A stretch of 64,000 nt of DNA, from the NCBI RefSeq assembly GCF_947495625.1, contig NZ_CANLZW010000002.1, forward strand, positions 124,001-188,000. The letters run 5' to 3'. Positions 47,442-57,321 of this stretch are shown here, in pieces (the stretch's first letter is position 1; every line of letters starts with the position of its first letter). The position numbers and the translations under genes are program-made. The DNA comes from an uncultured Cocleimonas sp. GTDB taxonomy: Bacteria > Pseudomonadota > Gammaproteobacteria > Thiotrichales > Thiotrichaceae. The notes beneath the pieces were generated by a model. It did no database searches and was not told where the DNA came from. It saw only the letters and a program-made list of their open reading frames with translations.

Positions 47442-50270
47442 CTACAACATCGGCTTCAAATATTCACCCGTAAACGAACCCTTAACTTTAACCACATCTT
47501 CTGGTGTTCCTGTGGCGATTATCTGTCCGCCTCGGCTTCCACCTTCAGGGCCTAAATCGATAATCCAGTCTGCGGTTTTTATAACATCGAGATTGTGTTC
47601 GATAACGATGATGGTGTTACCTTCGTCACGTAGGCGGTGTAATACCGATAACAATACTTTCACATCGTGGAAATGTAATCCGGTTGTTGGCTCATCCAAT
47701 ATATAGATGGTTTTTCCGGTACTGCGTTTAGATAATTCTTTTGCGAGTTTAACGCGTTGTGCTTCACCGCCTGAAATGGTTGTCGCATTTTGACCCAGGG
47801 TGATATACGACAAACCAACATCTAATAAGGTTTGCAGCTTAGTTTTGATGCCTGGTATCGCATCGAAAAAGACTCGGGCTTCTTCGACGGTCATTTCCAG
47901 AACTTCGTAGATATTTTTACCTTTGTAATGAACGTTTAAGGTTTCTCGGTTATAACGCTTACCGTGACAGACATCGCACTGAACATAAACATCAGGCAGA
48001 AAGTGCATCTCGACTTTAGTTACGCCATCACCACGACAGGCTTCACAGCGTCCGCCTTTAACGTTAAAACTGAAACGTCCCGGCAAATAACCACGAGATC
48101 GTGCTTCGGCAGTTGCCGCGAACAACTCTCTAATTGGCGTGAATACGCCCGTATACGTTGCTGGATTTGAGCGTGGAGTTCTCCCGATTGGGCTTTGATT
48201 AACATCCACAACCTTGTCGAAAAAGTCTAAGCCTTCAATTTTTTCAACGGGCGCACGACGCAGCGAGCTGTTATTTAAAAAGTGAGCGATATTTGGATAC
48301 AAGGTTGCATTGATTAAGGTCGATTTACCCGAACCAGAAACACCTGTAATACACGTCATAAGGCCAACGGGAATAGCCGCAGAAACTGATTGCAAGTTAT
48401 TACCCGTTGCACCAATCACCTTAAGCATTTTCTTCTTATCAGCTTTTACGCGTTTTTTCGGTACATCTATTTTCTGCACACCGGATAAAAACTGACCTGT
48501 AACAGAATCTTTATTATGCTCGATTTCTTCTGGCTTACCCTGCGCCACAATATAGCCGCCATGAGCGCCTGCACCAGGTCCAATATCGACGACATAATCA
48601 GCGAGTCGGATTGCGTCTTCATCATGCTCAACCACTATCACGGTATTGCCAAGATCACGCAGATGCCTGAGTGTTTTCAGTAGGCGATCATTATCGCGCT
48701 GATGTAATCCAATTGACGGCTCATCCAAAACATACATGACGCCAACCAGGCCAGCGCCTATTTGAGACGCCAGACGTATACGTTGTGCCTCTCCACCCGA
48801 TAGGGTTTCTGAGCTACGACTTAAGGTTAGGTAATCAAGACCCACATTCACTAAAAATTCTAAACGTAGTTTGATTTCACGGATGATTTTGTCAGCGATT
48901 TTCCCCTGCTTTCCAGGTAGGTTAAGCGTTTCGAAAAACTCAAAACATTCTCCGATCGCTTTATCCGTTATTGTTGGTAAATTTAAATCGGTGATAAATA
49001 CATTGCGTGCCGCTTCGTTCAAACGCAAGCCATGACAACTCGAACAGGCATGCACCGACATGTACTTGACTAACTCTTCACGCACGCCATTTGAATCGGT
49101 TTCTTTGTAACGGCGCTCTAGATTATGGATGATTCCTTCGAAAGGATGGGTGCGGATAAAACGCTGCCCTTTCTTACCTTCGTAAGTGAAATCAACTTTG
49201 GTTCTACCGCTACCATAAAGCACGATTTTCTGAATTTTTGCAGGTAGATCCTGAAACGGCGTTTCGATATCAAAATCATAATGTTCCGCTAACGATGTAA
49301 TCATTTGAAAGTAGTAATTATTGCGCTTATCCCAACTGCGAATTGCACCTTCTGCAAGACTCAATTGAGGTTTACTAACCACTTGGTCTTCAGCAAAGAC
49401 TTGCTCTACCCCTAAACCATCACAAGTAGGGCACGCACCACTTGGGCTATTGAATGAGAACAAACGAGGTTCTAACTCTTGAAGAGAGTAACCACATATT
49501 TTGCAGGCGTAGTTTGCAGAAAATAGGATCTGTTCATTAGCTTCAGCATCGTCTTCATCCATCCAGGCAATTACCGCCAAGTCATCGGCAAGACGTAAGG
49601 TTGTCTCTAATGATTCAGCCAAACGCTGCTGCATATCATCTTTCACTTTAAAGCGGTCTACAACGACTTCAACCGTATGTTTAGTGCGTAGCTCTAGTTC
49701 AGGCACATCATCTAAATCATAGACAACGCCATCGATTCTTACACGTAGAAAACCCTGGCTTTTAAAGTCTTCAAACAACTGTAAATGCTCACCTTTACGA
49801 TTACGAATAACAGGTGCCAGCATCATTAGCTTACTGCCTTCAGGCAAAGCCATTATTTGATCAACCATTTCGCTGACTGTCTGAGCATCAAGCGCTGTAC
49901 CGTGCTCCGGACAACGAGGCTCACCCGCACGCGCATACAATAGACGCAGGTAATCGTAAATTTCGGTAATCGTACCCACAGTTGAACGTGGATTATGCGA
50001 AGTGGTTTTTTGCTCGATAGAAATCGCAGGAGATAAGCCTTCGATATGATCTAGATCGGGCTTTTCCATCATCGATAAAAATTGACGCGCATAGGCAGAG
50101 AGTGATTCCACATAACGACGCTGGCCTTCAGCGAAAATCGTATCAAACGCTAGCGAAGATTTACCCGAACCGGATAGCCCTGTAATGACGATGAGTTTAT
50201 CGCGTGGTAAGTCTAAATCTATGTTTTTGAGATTATGTGTCCGTGCGCCGCGTAAAGATATCGTATCCAT
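47442..50270 (-). CDS. uvrA: Excinuclease ABC subunit A
   Basis: Damage sensor of nucleotide excision repair. Two ABC ATPase modules: Walker A motifs [18 protein letters not shown] (N-terminal) and [18 protein letters not shown] (C-terminal), with [16 protein letters not shown] and [16 protein letters not shown] signatures. Zinc fingers [20 protein letters not shown] (continuing to CPTCDGLG) and [16 protein letters not shown] (continuing to CDVCHGKRY) are intact. 942 residues, normal length. A divergent YajR-like transporter gene starts 190 bp upstream. Confidence 0.98.
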   Translation of the reverse strand: MDTISLRGARTHNLKNIDLDLPRDKLIVITGLSGSGKSSLAFDTIFAEGQRRYVESLSAYARQFLSMMEKPDLDHIEGLSPAISIEQKTTSHNPRSTVGTITEIYDYLRLLYARAGEPRCPEHGTALDAQTVSEMVDQIMALPEGSKLMMLAPVIRNRKGEHLQLFEDFKSQGFLRVRIDGVVYDLDDVPELELRTKHTVEVVVDRFKVKDDMQQRLAESLETTLRLADDLAVIAWMDEDDAEANEQILFSANYACKICGYSLQELEPRLFSFNSPSGACPTCDGLGVEQVFAEDQVVSKPQLSLAEGAIRSWDKRNNYYFQMITSLAEHYDFDIETPFQDLPAKIQKIVLYGSGRTKVDFTYEGKKGQRFIRTHPFEGIIHNLERRYKETDSNGVREELVKYMSVHACSSCHGLRLNEAARNVFITDLNLPTITDKAIGECFEFFETLNLPGKQGKIADKIIREIKLRLEFLVNVGLDYLTLSRSSETLSGGEAQRIRLASQIGAGLVGVMYVLDEPSIGLHQRDNDRLLKTLRHLRDLGNTVIVVEHDEDAIRLADYVVDIGPGAGAHGGYIVAQGKPEEIEHNKDSVTGQFLSGVQKIDVPKKRVKADKKKMLKVIGATGNNLQSVSAAIPVGLMTCITGVSGSGKSTLINATLYPNIAHFLNNSSLRRAPVEKIEGLDFFDKVVDVNQSPIGRTPRSNPATYTGVFTPIRELFAATAEARSRGYLPGRFSFNVKGGRCEACRGDGVTKVEMHFLPDVYVQCDVCHGKRYNRETLNVHYKGKNIYEVLEMTVEEARVFFDAIPGIKTKLQTLLDVGLSYITLGQNATTISGGEAQRVKLAKELSKRSTGKTIYILDEPTTGLHFHDVKVLLSVLHRLRDEGNTIIVIEHNLDVIKTADWIIDLGPEGGSRGGQIIATGTPEDVVKVKGSFTGEYLKPML

Positions 50271-50460
50271 TCTTACCTTAAATTAGTATCGTATAGTTAA
50301 ATTCAGTGAAATGACTTTATGATGATTGTCAGGTACCAAATTCTATTAATCTGTTATTATCGCCGCCTTGATAAATTATTAGCAACCTTTTAGTTGTTAG
50401 AAACTTACTAGAACTAACCTAATCTTTAAAAATTTTGTTAAGGATAACTTTTCTGATTTT

Positions 50461-51813
50461 ATGAATAAGCTCGAAACCCGCACTGCACTATCATTAGCAG
50501 CTGTTTTTGCAGCGCGCATGCTTGGCTTATTTATGATCCTTCCGATCCTGCCTTTGTTTGCCAAAGAGCTTCAAAATTCCACACCTTTTCTAATAGGATT
50601 ATGTATAGGCATTTATGGTTTAACTCAAGCTGCCTTGCAAATTCCTCTTGGACTTCTATCAGACAAAATTGGTCGCAAGCCGGTGATTATAGGAGGCTTA
50701 GTAGTATTCGCACTGGGAAGTGTTCTTGCTGCGCTTACAGATGACATCTATATCATCATTTTAGCTCGTGCGATTCAAGGCAGTGGCGCGATTGCAGCCA
50801 CAACAATGGCTTTAGCCGCTGATTTAAGTCGTGAAGATCACCGTGCAAAAGTCATGGCATTTATCGGCATGAGTATCGGTATAGCCTTTGCAGTAGCGAT
50901 GGTCGTGGGGCCTTTGATTAGCCAGATTGCAGGGCTTTCGGGCGTATTCTGGGTAACTGCAGTGCTCGCTATTATTGGCATACTGTTAATTCAATTTGTT
51001 GTACCAACACCGAAGCTGACAAAAACACATCGTGATGCCGGAATTATTGGTGATTTTATAAAGCCGGTATTACAGCAAAGTACCCTATTACGCATGAATC
51101 TAAGCGTGTTTTTATTGCACCTTTTGATGACTGCTAACTTTACCGTTCTACCTCTGATATTCAGAGATTATCTTCATCTTGAAACGACCCAGCACTGGAA
51201 GATTTATCTGCCGGTACTTGTGATTTCAATCATCTTTTCATTACCGATGATTATCATTGCAGAGAAATATCGAAAGATTAAAGTAATGTTTGTTATTGCC
51301 GTGGTTTTACTGGTGCTTTCTCAAGGCTTATTAGGTATTAGCCAGACTAGTTTTTACCCTTTAATGTTTGCCTTTTTATTATTCTTTATTGGTTTTAACT
51401 TTCTTGAAGCCGTGCAACCATCACTGGTAGCGAAATACTCTGATGTCAGCACCAAAGGTACTGCTATGGGGGTATATTCCAGCGCTCAGTTTTTAGGTAT
51501 CTTCTTCGGAGGCACAGTCGGTGGTTTAGTGATGCAGTCCTGGGGCATTTCGGGTGTGTTTATTTTTGGCGCTATTGTTGCTATTGCATTTTTAATCGTG
51601 GCGATAAGCTTACCAAAGCCGGACTTTTTCAAGAGCCAGGTTTTTAAATTAAATTCAAACGCGTTAAAGAATATCGATAAAACAACTGAAGAATTGTTAG
51701 CAATTAAAGGCGTGATGCAAGCCGCCATCTCAAGCGAAGAACGTGTAGCCTATTTAAAAATTGATAAGTTGGTTTTTGATGAAAGTAAACTCATCAACTT
51801 TAAAAGTGAGTAA
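50461..51813 (+). CDS. MFS transporter, YajR-like
   Basis: A 450-residue major facilitator with twelve predicted membrane helices. Motif A is GLLSDKIGRKPVIIGGL between helices 2 and 3, and FAARMLGLFMILPILPLFAK is the typical YajR/bicyclomycin-type first helix. A soluble C-terminal part (about 395-450, LAIKGVMQAAISSEERVAYL) resembles the ferredoxin-like YAM domain of E. coli YajR. The substrate is unknown. The HPP-family gene starts at the base after its stop, so the two are translationally linked. Confidence 0.9.
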   Translation: MNKLETRTALSLAAVFAARMLGLFMILPILPLFAKELQNSTPFLIGLCIGIYGLTQAALQIPLGLLSDKIGRKPVIIGGLVVFALGSVLAALTDDIYIIILARAIQGSGAIAATTMALAADLSREDHRAKVMAFIGMSIGIAFAVAMVVGPLISQIAGLSGVFWVTAVLAIIGILLIQFVVPTPKLTKTHRDAGIIGDFIKPVLQQSTLLRMNLSVFLLHLLMTANFTVLPLIFRDYLHLETTQHWKIYLPVLVISIIFSLPMIIIAEKYRKIKVMFVIAVVLLVLSQGLLGISQTSFYPLMFAFLLFFIGFNFLEAVQPSLVAKYSDVSTKGTAMGVYSSAQFLGIFFGGTVGGLVMQSWGISGVFIFGAIVAIAFLIVAISLPKPDFFKSQVFKLNSNALKNIDKTTEELLAIKGVMQAAISSEERVAYLKIDKLVFDESKLINFKSE

Positions 51814-52800
51814 ATGACCAAACTGAAATCATTCTTCGGAATTGCTCTGTCCCCCGTCAGCCACATTGAGAAAGTCGTATCCGCAATTGGCGGATTTACC
51901 GCTATTTTCTTCATTATTATCATTAGCCAATCGATGCTTAGTGGCAGTGGCGGCATAAACAGCGCTGCGCTGATCATTGCTTCGATGGGCGCTTCTGCGG
52001 TATTACTGTTTGCCGTTCCACACGGACCGTTATCTCAACCCTGGCCAGTTTTGGGTGGGCATTTAATCTCTGCATTGATTGGGGTTAGCTGTGCCAAATT
52101 GATACCTAATGACTTAATTGCCGCTAGTCTGGCTGTGGGTTTGGCAATTGGTGCAATGTATTACCTCAAGTGTATTCATCCCCCCGGCGGTGCGACTGCG
52201 CTATCTGCGGTGATTGGTGGAAGCGCGACTCATGATTTGGGCTATCAGTTTATTCTCACCCCTATTCTACTCAATGTTATCGTGATTCTGCTTATTGGTA
52301 TTTTATTCAACTACCCATTTGCATGGCGAAGATATCCGGTTTTTTTACATCGTAAACAGAATCAGGTTACACCCCCTAACGCTAGCACTGAAGTGATTCC
52401 ATCAATAACACACGAAGATTTCGTCTATGCACTGAGTGAAATAGATTCATTCATTGATGTCAGTGAATATGATTTGATTCGAATCTATAACCTCGCGACT
52501 AAAAAATCGCAGCAGGCATCTTTTGATCCAAAGAAAATGATCGTAGGCAGTTATTACAGCAGCGCGACGCATGGCGAAAACTGGACGGTACGCCAAATAG
52601 TGGATGAATCTTCTGGTATTGCTGAAGGCTCTAAAAGTAAAGATCCAGATAAAGATATCGTGATATATAAAGTCATCGCAGGGAAAAACAAACGTAGCTC
52701 GGGTTATTCAACCCGTACCGAGTTTTTAGAATGGGCTAAACATCAGGTTGAGCCAGATGGTAATGCCTGGAAAATACTTGAACACACCCCCCCACTTTAA
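51814..52800 (+). CDS. HPP family membrane protein with repeat-derived C-terminus
   Basis: A 328-residue protein with an N-terminal HPP domain of four to five membrane segments (about 22-165) that includes the signature KCIHPPGGATALSAVIGG. A soluble C-terminal part of unknown fold (about 185-328) follows. HPP proteins are linked to nitrite transport in cyanobacteria and plants; that role is not established here. The ATG directly follows the stop of the YajR-like gene. The last five codons (HTPPL) and the TAA stop are supplied by repeat copy 16, so the native C-terminus may have been replaced. Confidence 0.88.
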   Translation: MTKLKSFFGIALSPVSHIEKVVSAIGGFTAIFFIIIISQSMLSGSGGINSAALIIASMGASAVLLFAVPHGPLSQPWPVLGGHLISALIGVSCAKLIPNDLIAASLAVGLAIGAMYYLKCIHPPGGATALSAVIGGSATHDLGYQFILTPILLNVIVILLIGILFNYPFAWRRYPVFLHRKQNQVTPPNASTEVIPSITHEDFVYALSEIDSFIDVSEYDLIRIYNLATKKSQQASFDPKKMIVGSYYSSATHGENWTVRQIVDESSGIAEGSKSKDPDKDIVIYKVIAGKNKRSSGYSTRTEFLEWAKHQVEPDGNAWKILEHTPPL

Positions 52801-52811
52801 GGCTGTTTTTT
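52783..52811 (+). repeat. Dispersed C6-TACTT repeat, copy 16, forms the HPP gene end
   Basis: CACAC form with seven C and ACTT, then TAAGGCTG and T6. The codons CAC ACC CCC CCA CTT TAA lie within or just at its 5' edge. Confidence 0.92.
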
Positions 52812-52837
52812 CAAAAATCGATTCGATCAACCCTTGC

Positions 52838-54121
52838 CTAAAACATCGAGCATTTACCAAACATCAAACCCATAGATTCATTAAGAATATATTCTTTTAG
52901 ATTTTTAGCCTTTCTCTTATCTTTAACCAGCTTTTTAGTTTTGTAATCAATTTTAAGGTCTGGACTGACTTCTTTGCTAAACTCCCATTCCTTTGCTTTG
53001 TTAAAGAGGTAAGCCTTTCGCGTACACGTCTTTTCGTTGTTTTCTAATACCGTAATATTGGCTGTGCATAAGCCGATCTCTTTTGTGCTTCTGCAACGAA
53101 TGCTTGAATCAATGTGATTGTAGAGTTTTTTCTCTTCAAGAAAACGTTCGACTTTCTCATACGTTGCCACTTTCATTTGGTCCGTTTCTCGCTTTTTGCC
53201 CTTTCTAGAAACGTGGATCAGCTCTGTTGGCGTCAGTATTCTATCAGCGACCCACCCATCGGCTTGTTTAAGCATGTGCACGCGTGTGAGTACAGGTTCT
53301 TTTTCTGCCGTTTTGTGACTGAAAACCAGCAATCCTGCTACGCCTTCACTTTTACCTTTGGCGTTTTTATCACTGCTGAATTGAACGTGTTTCAAACTTA
53401 ATGCCGAAACACCTATTTTTTGTTTAAGGTAATCTCTAGTAATAAGATCCAGTGTGCGAAAACTGTCGTAACTCGCATCAAGCTTTCCATCCTTAACACG
53501 AATATCTCCTATGGTTGCGAATGATTTCCCTTGAACACGATAAATACCGTCCTTTGCATCACCCGTTTTAACATCAACGTGAATGGTCATTCCCAAGTTG
53601 GATAACTTGCCTGTTGTTATTACCCCATTGGTATTCCTTAAAAAAGTCGATTTAGGCAGTTTTTCTCCTGCTGGTGTTATTTGTAGTGTCGCCGTTTGGT
53701 TACTTAAGCGAATAATAGAATCGGGTTTTAGGTTTTCAGCATCGATATCTATCGCCCACTCAGGAAAGAAGTCCTTACCCTTTCTGAATTCTATTTTTCC
53801 ATTTTTAGCCAGATAATCGATTAAGGGAATATCATCATCCTTAACCATTTTCCCACCAACAAAAGACATAGAAGAAGACGGGTCTGATAGACGTACATCA
53901 TCAGGGATTCGCTTTTCACCGTTGTTCCATATAAGCGATAACGGTTGATTGCTTATGGATTTAGATGCTGACTTGTGTGTTTCTGCCTTTGATTTTGCAG
54001 CCCCGGCTTCAGTTGGCTCAACGTCATTTGGTGACGTACTTTCATAAGATAATTCGCAAGCATTCAACATAACTGCAGATAGAAAAAGAATTGAAAGACG
54101 ACCTAATCTCTGTTTGTTCAC
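52838..54121 (-). CDS. Predicted lipoprotein of unknown function
   Basis: I start at the GTG at 54121, preceded by AAGG at 8 bp, because it gives MNKQRLGRLSILFLSAVMLN followed by the lipobox Cys (LNAC); a longer TTG reading from 54187 would put a Lys/Asn-rich stretch before the signal peptide. The 427-residue product is not recognised. It contains a short vWA-like SDPSSSMSF stretch that is too weak to use, several beta-rich segments (RLSNQTATLQITPAG and VQGKSFATIGDIRVKDG) and four late Cys (RCRSTKEIGLCTANI and KTCTRKAYLF, plus GKCSMF at the end). It lies between repeat copies 16 and 17. Confidence 0.7.
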   Translation of the reverse strand: MNKQRLGRLSILFLSAVMLNACELSYESTSPNDVEPTEAGAAKSKAETHKSASKSISNQPLSLIWNNGEKRIPDDVRLSDPSSSMSFVGGKMVKDDDIPLIDYLAKNGKIEFRKGKDFFPEWAIDIDAENLKPDSIIRLSNQTATLQITPAGEKLPKSTFLRNTNGVITTGKLSNLGMTIHVDVKTGDAKDGIYRVQGKSFATIGDIRVKDGKLDASYDSFRTLDLITRDYLKQKIGVSALSLKHVQFSSDKNAKGKSEGVAGLLVFSHKTAEKEPVLTRVHMLKQADGWVADRILTPTELIHVSRKGKKRETDQMKVATYEKVERFLEEKKLYNHIDSSIRCRSTKEIGLCTANITVLENNEKTCTRKAYLFNKAKEWEFSKEVSPDLKIDYKTKKLVKDKRKAKNLKEYILNESMGLMFGKCSMF

Positions 54122-54323
54122 GTTGAATACCTTGTTGTTGTTATTATTATATTTCTTATATTTCTGGAGCTTTGGTTGTTCTGACAATCTGAGTATTTTA
54201 AGTGTTACTCACTGAACTAGGTCTGAATTCGAGTCTTTTGCTCTCTGAAAGCAAAGAAAGCATATAGTGCTGATATTGTAACGATGTAAGAATAAGGGAA
54301 TCTATTATTTGTTTATAAAATAA

Positions 54324-54352
54324 TACACCCCCCTACTTTCAGGACTTTTTTT
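54324..54352 (+). repeat. Dispersed C6-TACTT repeat, copy 17
   Basis: TACAC form, TCAGGAC, T7. Its last bases overlap the stop codon of the minus-strand iron alcohol dehydrogenase gene. Confidence 0.92.
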
Positions 54353-55655
54353 ACCAATAACTGATTGCGTCACGGTAAATGTTTTCAAGATCAACGAGGT
54401 TACTTTCTCTCGGTGCATTAGCGATCGCACGCCCTTGACGAATTGAAGATTCAGCCAATCGTGTCACATCGTTTTCAGCAAAACCCACGCCACTTAAACC
54501 GTTAGGAATATTCGTGCCGCGCATCAATTCGATGATGCGTTTAGATACCACCTCTCCCGCATCTGCGGTCGTAGCTCCTTTTTGATCTGCCTGCAAAAAT
54601 GCAGCAGCTTCCAGATGTCTTTCTGGTGTTGCTTCGGCGGTATATCTGAAAGTCGCAGGAGCGGTAACAATCACGCTGATACCGTGTGGAACGAATGGTG
54701 ATTTAACATCATAACCTTCGGTGGTGATGTCATGCATTAAATGGGTTACACCATAAGACAGCGCATGCGGTAAATGTGTTCCTGAATTACCAAAAGCCAT
54801 ACCAGCTAATGATGCACCCCACATGAGTTGATCTCTGGCTTCATGATCACTCGCATCCGTAACTCCACGGACCAAGTATTCACCTGCAATTTTTAAGGCC
54901 TGAGTAGCCGCCAGATCGCTCCAGGGGTTTGCTCCCTGAGTGAGTGGTCGCGCATTCGGGTTTTTAACCTTGTCCCATTGTGTATAAGCTCTTGCGGTAT
55001 AACATTCGAGTGCATGACTGAGTAAATCAAAGCCAGTAGATGCAACTGCTTTAGGTGTGAGAGACTCACAACAGGTCGGATCAATAACAGCCTGATCGGG
55101 TAACATATACGGGCTGGCAAAAACAAATTTGGTATTAAGTTCACGAATTCGGATTACCGAAATCGACGTACATTCAGAACCCGTACCCGCAGTCGTTGGG
55201 CAAGCGATATGCGGTAATAATGGCCCTGGTATCGGCTTACCCTCACCCACAGGTGGTGCAAAGTAATCACGCACAGGAGCAGGAAACTTCGCGCAAACCA
55301 TTGCAGCTTTCGCCACATCAATGACAGAACCACCACCCACAGAAATCATCCCGTCAAAATTATGAGCGGTTAGAAATTTCGCCGCATCATCAACACACAC
55401 ATCATCTGGCTCGATACGGATATCAGAGAAAATCTGGTAATCAATCCCGGCTTTTTTAAGAGAGTTAGTTACCGTTTCAACATAAGGCCCATCTTTTAAA
55501 AAAGCATCAGTGAATAACGCAACATTGGACATTTTTAATGATTGAGCGCGCTCGCCGACTTCAGCCAGCGTTCCTCTACCAAAAGTTACTTTAGGAATTG
55601 CGATAGTAAAACTATCGGCCCCATGATCACAGGGTGCGAAATATTGACAAGCCAT
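54351..55655 (-). CDS. Iron-containing alcohol dehydrogenase, possible hydroxyacid-oxoacid transhydrogenase
   Basis: A 434-residue group III (Fe-ADH) enzyme. The NAD-binding GGGSVIDVAKAAMV and metal-ligand regions FDLLSHALECYTARAY and GTHLPHALSYGVTHLMHD and FVPHGISVIVTAPATFRYTA are intact. The N-terminus (CQYFAPCDHGADSFTIAIPK) and the long loop with RPLTQGANPWSDLAATQAL match the ADHFE1/HOT branch, which moves a hydride between gamma-hydroxybutyrate and 2-oxoglutarate; this assignment is from family resemblance only. It is divergent from an SDR gene, with repeat copies 17 and 18 on either side. Confidence 0.85.
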   Translation of the reverse strand: MACQYFAPCDHGADSFTIAIPKVTFGRGTLAEVGERAQSLKMSNVALFTDAFLKDGPYVETVTNSLKKAGIDYQIFSDIRIEPDDVCVDDAAKFLTAHNFDGMISVGGGSVIDVAKAAMVCAKFPAPVRDYFAPPVGEGKPIPGPLLPHIACPTTAGTGSECTSISVIRIRELNTKFVFASPYMLPDQAVIDPTCCESLTPKAVASTGFDLLSHALECYTARAYTQWDKVKNPNARPLTQGANPWSDLAATQALKIAGEYLVRGVTDASDHEARDQLMWGASLAGMAFGNSGTHLPHALSYGVTHLMHDITTEGYDVKSPFVPHGISVIVTAPATFRYTAEATPERHLEAAAFLQADQKGATTADAGEVVSKRIIELMRGTNIPNGLSGVGFAENDVTRLAESSIRQGRAIANAPRESNLVDLENIYRDAISYW

Positions 55656-55751
55656 TTGAATCTCCCATTTATTGGTTTTTTAAAAGGATAGATGCAAATG
55701 TCACTGCGTGCCAAAATAATCGGTGTTTTTGATTTAATGATAACTATTATT

Positions 55752-55779
55752 GTCACCCCCCTACTTTTAAGCCTTTTTT
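55752..55779 (+). repeat. Dispersed C6-TACTT repeat, copy 18
   Basis: GTCAC form, TTAAGCC, T6. It lies in a divergent intergenic region, T run facing the SDR start. Confidence 0.9.
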
Positions 55780-55840
55780 AAACTATTCTTAATTCAAAGC
55801 TAAACAAAACAAACAGAAATAAAAAGTATATGAGGGAAAA

Positions 55841-56587
55841 ATGAGCAAGGTTGCTTTAATAACTGGATCAAGTCGCGGCATAGGCGCAGCAACAGCCATT
55901 CGCCTGGCAAAAGACGGCTATGATATCTGTGTAAATTATCTTAAGGATGAAGAAGCCGCCAAGCGAGTTGTTGATGAAGTCCGCAAACACGGACGTTTGG
56001 CTATTGCTGTGAAAGCAGATGTTTCCAGGGAAGAGGATGTTGCTCATCTCTTTGACATTATCGATTTAGAGTTTGGATCACTAAACACGCTTATCAATAA
56101 TGCTGGGATTCTCATGCAACAATGTCGAGTAGAAGATTTAGACGCCGATAGAATCAATAAAATATTAACCACCAACGTTACCAGCTACTTCATCTGTTCA
56201 CGAGAAGCGATTAAACGCATGTCTTCAAAACATGGAGGCAAAGGTGGCACTATTGTGAATGTATCTTCAGCTGCGGCGCGATTAGGTTCTGGCGGCGAGT
56301 ATGTCGACTATGCGGCATCAAAAGGGGCTATTGACTCACTAACCCTAGGATTAGCCACTGAATTGGCTGATGAGGGTATTCGTGTAAATGGCGTTAGGCC
56401 GGGAGTAATCTATACCGATATTCATAGAGATGGCGGTGAGCCCAATCGAGTCGATAGAATTAAACAGAATATTCCATTGAAACGCGGTGGAGAAGCTGAG
56501 GAAGTGGCTGCTGCTATTGCCTGGTTAGTGTCAGATGAATCGAGCTATACCACAGGTACTTTTATTGAAGTTACCGGAGGTCGTTAA
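55841..56587 (+). CDS. SDR family oxidoreductase
   Basis: A 248-residue classical short-chain dehydrogenase. Cofactor motif LITGSSRGIGAATAIRLAKD (GxxxGxG), the NNAGI strand end, the active-site YVDYAASKGAIDSL (YxxxK) and the substrate-loop VNGVRPGVIYTDIH are visible. It resembles YgfF/glucose-1-dehydrogenase-like members that use NADP; the substrate is not known. GAGGG precedes the ATG. It is divergent from the Fe-ADH gene. Confidence 0.9.
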   Translation: MSKVALITGSSRGIGAATAIRLAKDGYDICVNYLKDEEAAKRVVDEVRKHGRLAIAVKADVSREEDVAHLFDIIDLEFGSLNTLINNAGILMQQCRVEDLDADRINKILTTNVTSYFICSREAIKRMSSKHGGKGGTIVNVSSAAARLGSGGEYVDYAASKGAIDSLTLGLATELADEGIRVNGVRPGVIYTDIHRDGGEPNRVDRIKQNIPLKRGGEAEEVAAAIAWLVSDESSYTTGTFIEVTGGR

Positions 56588-56673
56588 AGCTTAGAGACAA
56601 AGTACTTACAGAAACACATACTGAGTAGTTAGCAAACACTCATAAATAAGGATTAGAACATTATCAACACTAA

Positions 56674-56695
56674 ACAGGCTCTAAAAAGAGCCTGT
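56674..56695. terminator. Hairpin between convergent SDR and MarR genes
   Basis: Perfect 9-bp stem ACAGGCTCT with AGAGCCTGT around AAAA. Neither side has a strong T run, but it lies between convergent genes. Confidence 0.5.
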
Positions 56696-56731
56696 GAATG
56701 AACAATGATTGTATTTATTTAACAGATCGAA

Positions 56732-57175
56732 TTAAGACTGATCCATTAGTTTTTTATGATTTTCTGTGATTTTTCCGACAATTTCTTGAAGCTTATTGAT
56801 GTCTTCTTCAGAAATATTTTCATTAATATTGTCTGTTAACGTACCGAAGTTTTCGCGTAAGGTATCTCTTACTTTGGCACCTTCAGCCGTAAGTTGTACA
56901 TACACAGTTCGTCTGTCTTTTGTTCCGTGAGTACGTTTCACTAGCTCTTTCTTTTCCATTCTAGAAATAAGCGTAGATACCGCAGAACTATCCAGATTCA
57001 TTTTTTTCGATAGTTCATTCATGGTTAGTTTTTCTTTGGTATCAAGAATTTCTAATACATAAACTTTTTGGGGCGTTACATCCATACCTAAAGTATCTTT
57101 GTAAAACCCGGTAATCTCTCGCCAGCCGTTGTAAAAGTTGAAACATATAAATTGATTTAGATCAAAGCTCATCAT
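56732..57175 (-). CDS. MarR family transcriptional regulator
   Basis: Winged-helix DNA-binding repressor of 147 residues from the ATG at 57175 (MMSFDLNQFICFNFYNGWRE); a TTG reading from 57205 is less likely. The recognition helix region is LTMNELSKKMNLDSSAVSTL and the wing is RTHGTKDRRTVYVQLT. A Cys in the first helix (FICFNFYNGW) is placed like the redox Cys of OhrR-type members, but the sequence is not conclusive. Possible targets include the divergent prenyltransferase gene 146 bp upstream. Confidence 0.88.
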   Translation of the reverse strand: MMSFDLNQFICFNFYNGWREITGFYKDTLGMDVTPQKVYVLEILDTKEKLTMNELSKKMNLDSSAVSTLISRMEKKELVKRTHGTKDRRTVYVQLTAEGAKVRDTLRENFGTLTDNINENISEEDINKLQEIVGKITENHKKLMDQS

Positions 57176-57302
57176 TGTTATCTCTGTTAGTGGTTTGTTA
57201 AACAAGTGTAGTTTAAAATACTTATCTAAGTTGGTTAGAAATTAATCACAAAGCTTTTGTGTGCAAATTTCTGCTATTTGTATTCTAACACTTTTTTACC
57301 CT

Positions 57303-57321
57303 AAATATAATAATCATTATA
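57303..57321 (+). promoter_or_regulatory. Fur-box-like inverted repeat at the prenyltransferase start
   Basis: The stretch around ATAATCATTAT just before the ATG matches about 14 of 19 positions of the classical Fur box by eye. In such AT-rich DNA this may be chance. Confidence 0.25.

Noticed and set aside
52838-54121. vWA-like DxSxS motif in the lipoprotein (SDPSSSM)
   Set aside because: No other vWA strand or threonine loop accompanies it, so I do not call a MIDAS site.
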